9,155 bases of DNA, taken from the NCBI GenBank assembly GCA_013151785.1, contig JAADHP010000126.1, positions 1 through 9,155 of the forward strand, given 5' to 3'. Numbering within the stretch: the stretch's first letter is position 1; each line of letters opens with the position of its first letter. Position numbers and translations under genes: made by a program. Of this stretch, positions 6,439-9,155 are shown in pieces. Origin of the DNA: Nitrospirota bacterium. Its GTDB lineage: Bacteria; Nitrospirota; Thermodesulfovibrionia; Thermodesulfovibrionales; JdFR-85. The notes below the pieces were generated by a model, which saw only the letters and a list, made by a program, of their open reading frames with translations, made no database searches and was not told the origin of the DNA.

Positions 6439-6642
6439 ATGGCTTTGGAGAATGTGAAGATCGAAGGAATGAGTTGTGAGCATTGTGTTGCGAGGGTCAA
6501 GAAGGCGATTGATGCAATTGATGGTGTGCTGAAGTCGGATGTTTCTATAGGTTCTGCAACTGTAGAGTATGATGATGCAAAGACAGGTAGAGACCAGATT
6601 GTAAAGGCTATTGAGGGCGTTGGCTACAAGGTGGTGGGTTAG
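6439..6642 (+). CDS. copZ: Heavy-metal-associated domain protein, CopZ-like copper chaperone
   Basis: A 67-aa single ferredoxin-like HMA domain. The metal site GMSCEHC (10-16) has Cys13 and Cys16, which in CopZ/Atx1 proteins bind Cu(I) for delivery to P-type ATPases or repressors. Downstream, VSIGSATVEYDD (35-46) and the C-terminal AIEGVGYKVV (57-66) fit the fold, including the Tyr common in bacterial copper chaperones. The ATG at 6439 has an excellent Shine-Dalgarno AGGAGG (6428-6433, 5-nt spacer), much stronger than those of bioW or the lipid kinase, so it may be the most highly translated gene of the unit. It lies 12 nt after the lipid kinase. Its TAG overlaps the TAA of convergent pheT (TTAG, 6639-6642). 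No copper ATPase or CsoR/CueR regulator is in the window. The MerP-like alternative (mercury) is less likely without mer genes. Confidence 0.88.
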   Translation: MALENVKIEGMSCEHCVARVKKAIDAIDGVLKSDVSIGSATVEYDDAKTGRDQIVKAIEGVGYKVVG

Positions 6643-6669
6643 CTTCTTAGCTGCCCACCTGTTTTCCTT
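6633..6669 (+). terminator. Rho-independent terminator for the wbpA-copZ unit, overlapping the pheT 3' end
   Basis: GGTGGG-T-TAGC (6633-6643) pairs with GCTGCCCACC (6650-6659): ten base pairs counting one T-G wobble, with a single bulged T and loop TTCTTA. TGTTTTCCTT follows (6660-6669). Only the plus strand has a T-rich tail; the minus-strand sequel is ACCTTGT. The hairpin spans both stop codons and lies within the last codons of pheT. Confidence 0.6.
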
Positions 6670-8687
6670 ATAAGGTAATCTGTTAAATCCTTGTGGATCC
6701 CGTCCACCTCCTCATCCTTCAGGGTTCTTTCATTGCTTCTGTAGATTATGGAGGTGGCTACTGATTTCTTTCCTTCAGGGATATTTTTACCTTCATAGAC
6801 ATCAAAGATATTGACATCCTCTATAATGTCTGTGCTGTAAGCTCTGATAAGTGAAAGTATGGTCTCTGCTTCAAGATTCTTATCTACAAGCAGTGCGATA
6901 TCCCTTCTTATAGCAGGGAACTTGGGAAGTGGAGTGTATTCAACTGTACGTTGTTTACAGCTAAAGAGCAGATCCAGGTTCAGTTCTGCCACACCGATAT
7001 CCTCTTTTATCTCTCGGATATCAAACTCTGCCTTTATCTGAGGCGATAGAATACCGATAAATCCAATTTTCTTTTTCTCTACCCATATGTCAGAAGAGCG
7101 TCCTGGATGGAGAAAGGGTTCGGTGGTCCTTGCAAAGGAGAAATCTGATATATTAGAGACCTGAAAGAGCTTTTCAACAATACCCTTCAGGAGATAGAAG
7201 ACATCAGGCCTGTCTTCCCATAGACGCTGCCCTGGTGTGTACAGGTAAACGATTCCTATGGAGCGTGTCTCATCGGGCAGTTCCATGTCTCCTTTCTGAA
7301 AGACCTTTGCTATTTCAAAGAGTTTTATGTCTCTGATTCCCTGGAAGATATTATGCAACAGATTATCAATCAGGGAAGGCAATAAGAAGGTTCTTAGTGC
7401 TGAGTCCTCTTTTCTCAGAGGATTTATAAGTTCCACGCAGGCTCTTCTACGGTCTTCCTCTGGAATATTTAATCTGTCAAGTACTGCAGGATTCATAAAA
7501 CTATAGTTGATGGCCTCGTTAAAACCGGACAGCAGAAGTACATCTTTTAATAATTCTATTTTCTCCTTATCAGCACCTGTATCAAGATTTAATGGCGCTT
7601 CAGGTAGACTTACGGGGATCTTTTCATAGCCATAATGTCGGGCTACCTCTTCGATGAGGTCTGTTTCATTTTCGATATCAACCCTGAAGGAGGGCACCTC
7701 TACTGTCAGTGCATTGCTGGTGGTGTCTGTTATCTTGAAATCAAGAGATTGCAAAATATCTATAACCCTCTCATCAGGAATCCTGATACCGATTAGTTGT
7801 TCTATCCGTTTAAATCGAAGGGTGATCTTTCCAGGTACATATCTATCAGGATATACATCTATTAGTTGAGAGACCTTTCCCCCACAGAGTTGTTTCATCA
7901 GAAAAGCAGCACGGTCCAGCGCTGTAACGAGTCCTTCTATGTCTGTACCTCTTTCGAATCTATATGAGGCTTCAGTTTTCAAAGAGAGCCTTCTGGATGT
8001 TCTTCTGATGGATATTGGATCAAAGTAGGCACTTTCAAGAAAGACATTTGTTGTTTTCTCGGTAACCTCTGTTTCAAGCCCTCCCATAATGCCAGCAATA
8101 GCAACGGGTCTTTCACCATCCCAGATGAGAAGGTCATTTTCACTGATTTGTCTTTCCACGGAATCAAGGGTCTTTAATACCCTGTTAGTGCCTGATATGT
8201 CAACCCGGATTGTTTTCCCTTTTAAGGTATCCAGATCAAAGGCATGGAGGGGATGGCCGAATTCCAGAAGTACATAGTTAGTGATATCAACCACATTGTT
8301 TATGGGTCTCAGCCCTGACAGTTCCAGCCTTCTTGCCATCCATTCAGGTGAGGGTCCAATCGTAACATCCCTTATTATCCTTCCAGCGTATCTCCTGCAA
8401 AGGTGAGAATCAATAGAAATTTTGAAATCCTCTGTAAAGTCAGGTTGTAAAGAGTGCTCCGGCAGTATTATCTCTTCACCCGTAGATGCCTTTAGTTCTC
8501 TTGCAATGCCCAGGAGACTAAGACAGTCAGGTCTATTGGGAGTGATACCTATATCAAAAACAATCTCACCATGATCGGTCTCAACTCCTTCCACCTCAAG
8601 GCCCAGCATCGTGAGAGTATGGGCAACCTCTTCTGGTGAATTGCCTGTGTCTATAAACTCCTTAAGCCATGAAAAAGGTATCAGCAT
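6639..8687 (-). CDS. pheT: Phenylalanyl-tRNA synthetase beta subunit, short form without the B2 tRNA-binding (EMAP/OB) domain
   Basis: Beta subunit of the alpha2-beta2 PheRS that charges tRNA-Phe and edits Tyr-tRNA-Phe. The product is 682 aa against about 795 in E. coli. Order: B1 N-terminal half (1-37, ending GLEVEGVET), then at once its C-terminal half (FDIGITPNRPDCLSLLGIARE, 44-64), with the ~110-residue EMAP insertion absent. Next come B3/B4 editing domains (about 95-280; VVDITNYVLLEFGHPLHAFD, IAGIMGG, SYRFERGTD), B5 (about 285-355; DLIEEVARHYGYEKIP), the catalytic-like B6/B7 core (about 375-575; LHPGRS, IGFIGILSP), and the FDX-ACB anticodon-binding domain (588-682; FPAIRRDIALLVD, NIFDVYEGKNIPEGKKS). 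Start ATG 8685-8687 with AAGGAG 9 nt upstream. The frame is unbroken. No pheS lies upstream, where it normally would; folP is there instead. The 3' end overlaps copZ by 4 bp. Confidence 0.96.
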   Translation of the reverse strand: MLIPFSWLKEFIDTGNSPEEVAHTLTMLGLEVEGVETDHGEIVFDIGITPNRPDCLSLLGIARELKASTGEEIILPEHSLQPDFTEDFKISIDSHLCRRYAGRIIRDVTIGPSPEWMARRLELSGLRPINNVVDITNYVLLEFGHPLHAFDLDTLKGKTIRVDISGTNRVLKTLDSVERQISENDLLIWDGERPVAIAGIMGGLETEVTEKTTNVFLESAYFDPISIRRTSRRLSLKTEASYRFERGTDIEGLVTALDRAAFLMKQLCGGKVSQLIDVYPDRYVPGKITLRFKRIEQLIGIRIPDERVIDILQSLDFKITDTTSNALTVEVPSFRVDIENETDLIEEVARHYGYEKIPVSLPEAPLNLDTGADKEKIELLKDVLLLSGFNEAINYSFMNPAVLDRLNIPEEDRRRACVELINPLRKEDSALRTFLLPSLIDNLLHNIFQGIRDIKLFEIAKVFQKGDMELPDETRSIGIVYLYTPGQRLWEDRPDVFYLLKGIVEKLFQVSNISDFSFARTTEPFLHPGRSSDIWVEKKKIGFIGILSPQIKAEFDIREIKEDIGVAELNLDLLFSCKQRTVEYTPLPKFPAIRRDIALLVDKNLEAETILSLIRAYSTDIIEDVNIFDVYEGKNIPEGKKSVATSIIYRSNERTLKDEEVDGIHKDLTDYLIRKTGGQLRS

Positions 8688-8714
8688 CTATGCATACTCC
8701 TTATGAGAATTTTT

Positions 8715-8738
8715 AAAACATACTATTTTACATGTTTT
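8715..8738. promoter_or_regulatory. Inverted repeat upstream of pheT, possible operator
   Basis: AAAACAT (8715-8721) and ATGTTTT (8732-8738) form a 7-bp inverted repeat with a 10-bp spacer, about 28 bp upstream of the pheT ATG. The geometry would suit a dimeric regulator, but the DNA is AT-rich and no regulator is identified. Confidence 0.2.
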
Positions 8739-8820
8739 TCCAAGTTTTTGGCTACTGGAATAAATCACTCAAAAATCTCGATAGAAAAAAGGTCTGAACA
8801 AAACCAGGCATATGGGTATT

Positions 8821-8838
8821 GCCTTTGATGCCTTTGAT
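8821..8838. repeat. Tandem duplication of a 9-mer
   Basis: GCCTTTGAT occurs twice head to tail (8821-8829, 8830-8838), just before the first triloop palindrome. It is probably a replication-slippage duplication; no function is apparent. Confidence 0.75.
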
Positions 8839-8854
8839 TTTCTCCTCGGAGCAT

Positions 8855-8948
8855 GGGGCTCCCCGAAAAGTCGCAGACTTTTTGGGGCAGAGGCCTTGGG
8901 TGACCGCTGAGAGATTGGGGCCCCTGGAAAATCGCAGATTTTTCGGGG
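8855..8948 (+). repeat. Two-copy palindromic repeat (REP-like) with GCA triloops
   Basis: Two related 12-bp stems with a three-base GCA loop lie 61 bp apart. Copy 1 is 8861-8887, arms CCCCGAAAAGTC and GACTTTTTGGGG. Copy 2 is 8922-8948, arms CCCTGGAAAATC and GATTTTTCGGGG. Each is preceded by a GGGG run (8855-8858; 8917-8920). As plus-strand RNA every pair forms, using three G-U wobbles. The third pair from the loop changes from G-C (copy 1) to A-U (copy 2), which preserves pairing. The second copy is also flanked by TGACCGCT (8901-8908) and AGCGGTTA (8958-8965), which pair with one wobble. No T-run follows on the strand that would terminate folP, so they look more like intergenic palindromic repeats than terminators. 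Confidence 0.7.
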
Positions 8949-8962
8949 TGTAAGTTGAGCGG

Positions 8963-9154
8963 TTAAGCCAGATCCCTTTGCATAAGGAAGGTTTCTCTTT
9001 TTATGGCATCCGCAACCCTTACGACACGTGCCATCTCCTTGACATCATGTACACGCACAATATCCGCTCCATTGTATACAGACAATGCCACTGCTGCAGC
9101 CGTACCCTCAAGTCTTTCCTGTGCAGGGGCGTTGCCAAGGGCAATACCTATAAA
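8963..9154 (-). CDS. folP: Dihydropteroate synthase, C-terminal fragment cut by window edge
   Basis: Folate-pathway enzyme joining p-aminobenzoate to dihydropterin pyrophosphate. Only the last 63 residues are in the window, reading from 9154 down to TAA at 8963-8965. The block RLEGTAAAVALSVYNGADIVRVHDV is the typical last beta-alpha segment of the DHPS TIM barrel, with the pterin-phosphate-contacting RVHD motif (34-37) followed by KEMARVVRVADAI and a short tail. It lies upstream of pheT on the same strand, with 275 bp between, too far and too structured to be sure of cotranscription. The frame is open to the window edge, so most of the gene lies beyond 9155. Confidence 0.93.
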   Translation of the reverse strand, partial: FIGIALGNAPAQERLEGTAAAVALSVYNGADIVRVHDVKEMARVVRVADAIKRETFLMQRDLA

Positions 9155-9155
9155 G

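Larger units (their letters stand above)
8688..8962. other. Intergenic region between folP and pheT
   Basis: This 275-bp gap on the minus-strand side carries the pheT leader (AT-rich, with a good ribosome-binding site but no convincing promoter hexamers). It also has a small inverted repeat near the pheT start, a 9-bp tandem duplication and two triloop palindromes. No coding frame is apparent. Confidence 0.6.

Noticed and set aside
8922..8948. Intrinsic terminator for folP
   Set aside because: On the minus strand the stem has two A-C clashes and no T-run follows, so it is not a convincing terminator in that direction.
1..9155. CRISPR array, insertion sequence, prophage or toxin-antitoxin system
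   Set aside because: No regularly spaced repeats, transposase, integrase or toxin-antitoxin-like small gene pair was visible; all long frames are accounted for by recognised families.

Overview
The window is ordinary bacterial chromosome: dense, mostly housekeeping genes with moderate GC content and no phage, transposase, plasmid, CRISPR or tRNA signatures. Gene content (a BioW-type pimeloyl-CoA route, a TL5-type long L25, a PheT lacking its tRNA-binding insertion and not followed by pheS) suggests a deep-branching Gram-negative anaerobe, perhaps Nitrospirota or a deltaproteobacterial relative. That placement is inference from style, not a database result.

Layout. (1) 3-764, plus strand: 3' part of endonuclease IV (nfo), its first ~32 residues lying outside the window. 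(2) 761-3021, minus strand: a compact operon prs - rplY(ctc) - pth (PRPP synthetase, ribosomal protein L25, peptidyl-tRNA hydrolase). Its end overlaps the end of nfo by 4 bp. (3) 3022-3480: the only long gene-free stretch. It holds a 155-nt element (3119-3273) closed by an imperfect 27-bp inverted repeat with further nested stems, followed by an AT-rich region with a candidate promoter for the plus-strand genes. (4) 3490-6642, plus strand: a tight four-gene run: nucleotide-sugar dehydrogenase (wbpA-like), 6-carboxyhexanoate-CoA ligase (bioW), a diacylglycerol-kinase-family lipid kinase, and a 67-aa CopZ-like metallochaperone. It ends in a hairpin/T-tract terminator that overlaps the end of the convergent pheT gene. 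(5) 6639-8687, minus strand: pheT, a short form (682 aa) lacking the EMAP/OB-fold tRNA-binding insertion. (6) 8688-8962: intergenic with two related GCA-triloop palindromes. (7) 8963-9154, minus strand: C-terminus of dihydropteroate synthase (folP), running off the window.

Functionally the minus-strand cluster links nucleotide precursor supply (PRPP) with translation upkeep. The plus-strand run mixes surface polysaccharide precursor formation, the first step of biotin synthesis, lipid phosphorylation and copper handling, so it looks like a transcription unit of convenience, not a pathway. I found no evidence of a new multi-gene system. The most interesting non-coding signal is the structured element upstream of prs. 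Next come the PheT domain loss, the paired triloop palindromes and a perfect 13-bp hairpin inside bioW.
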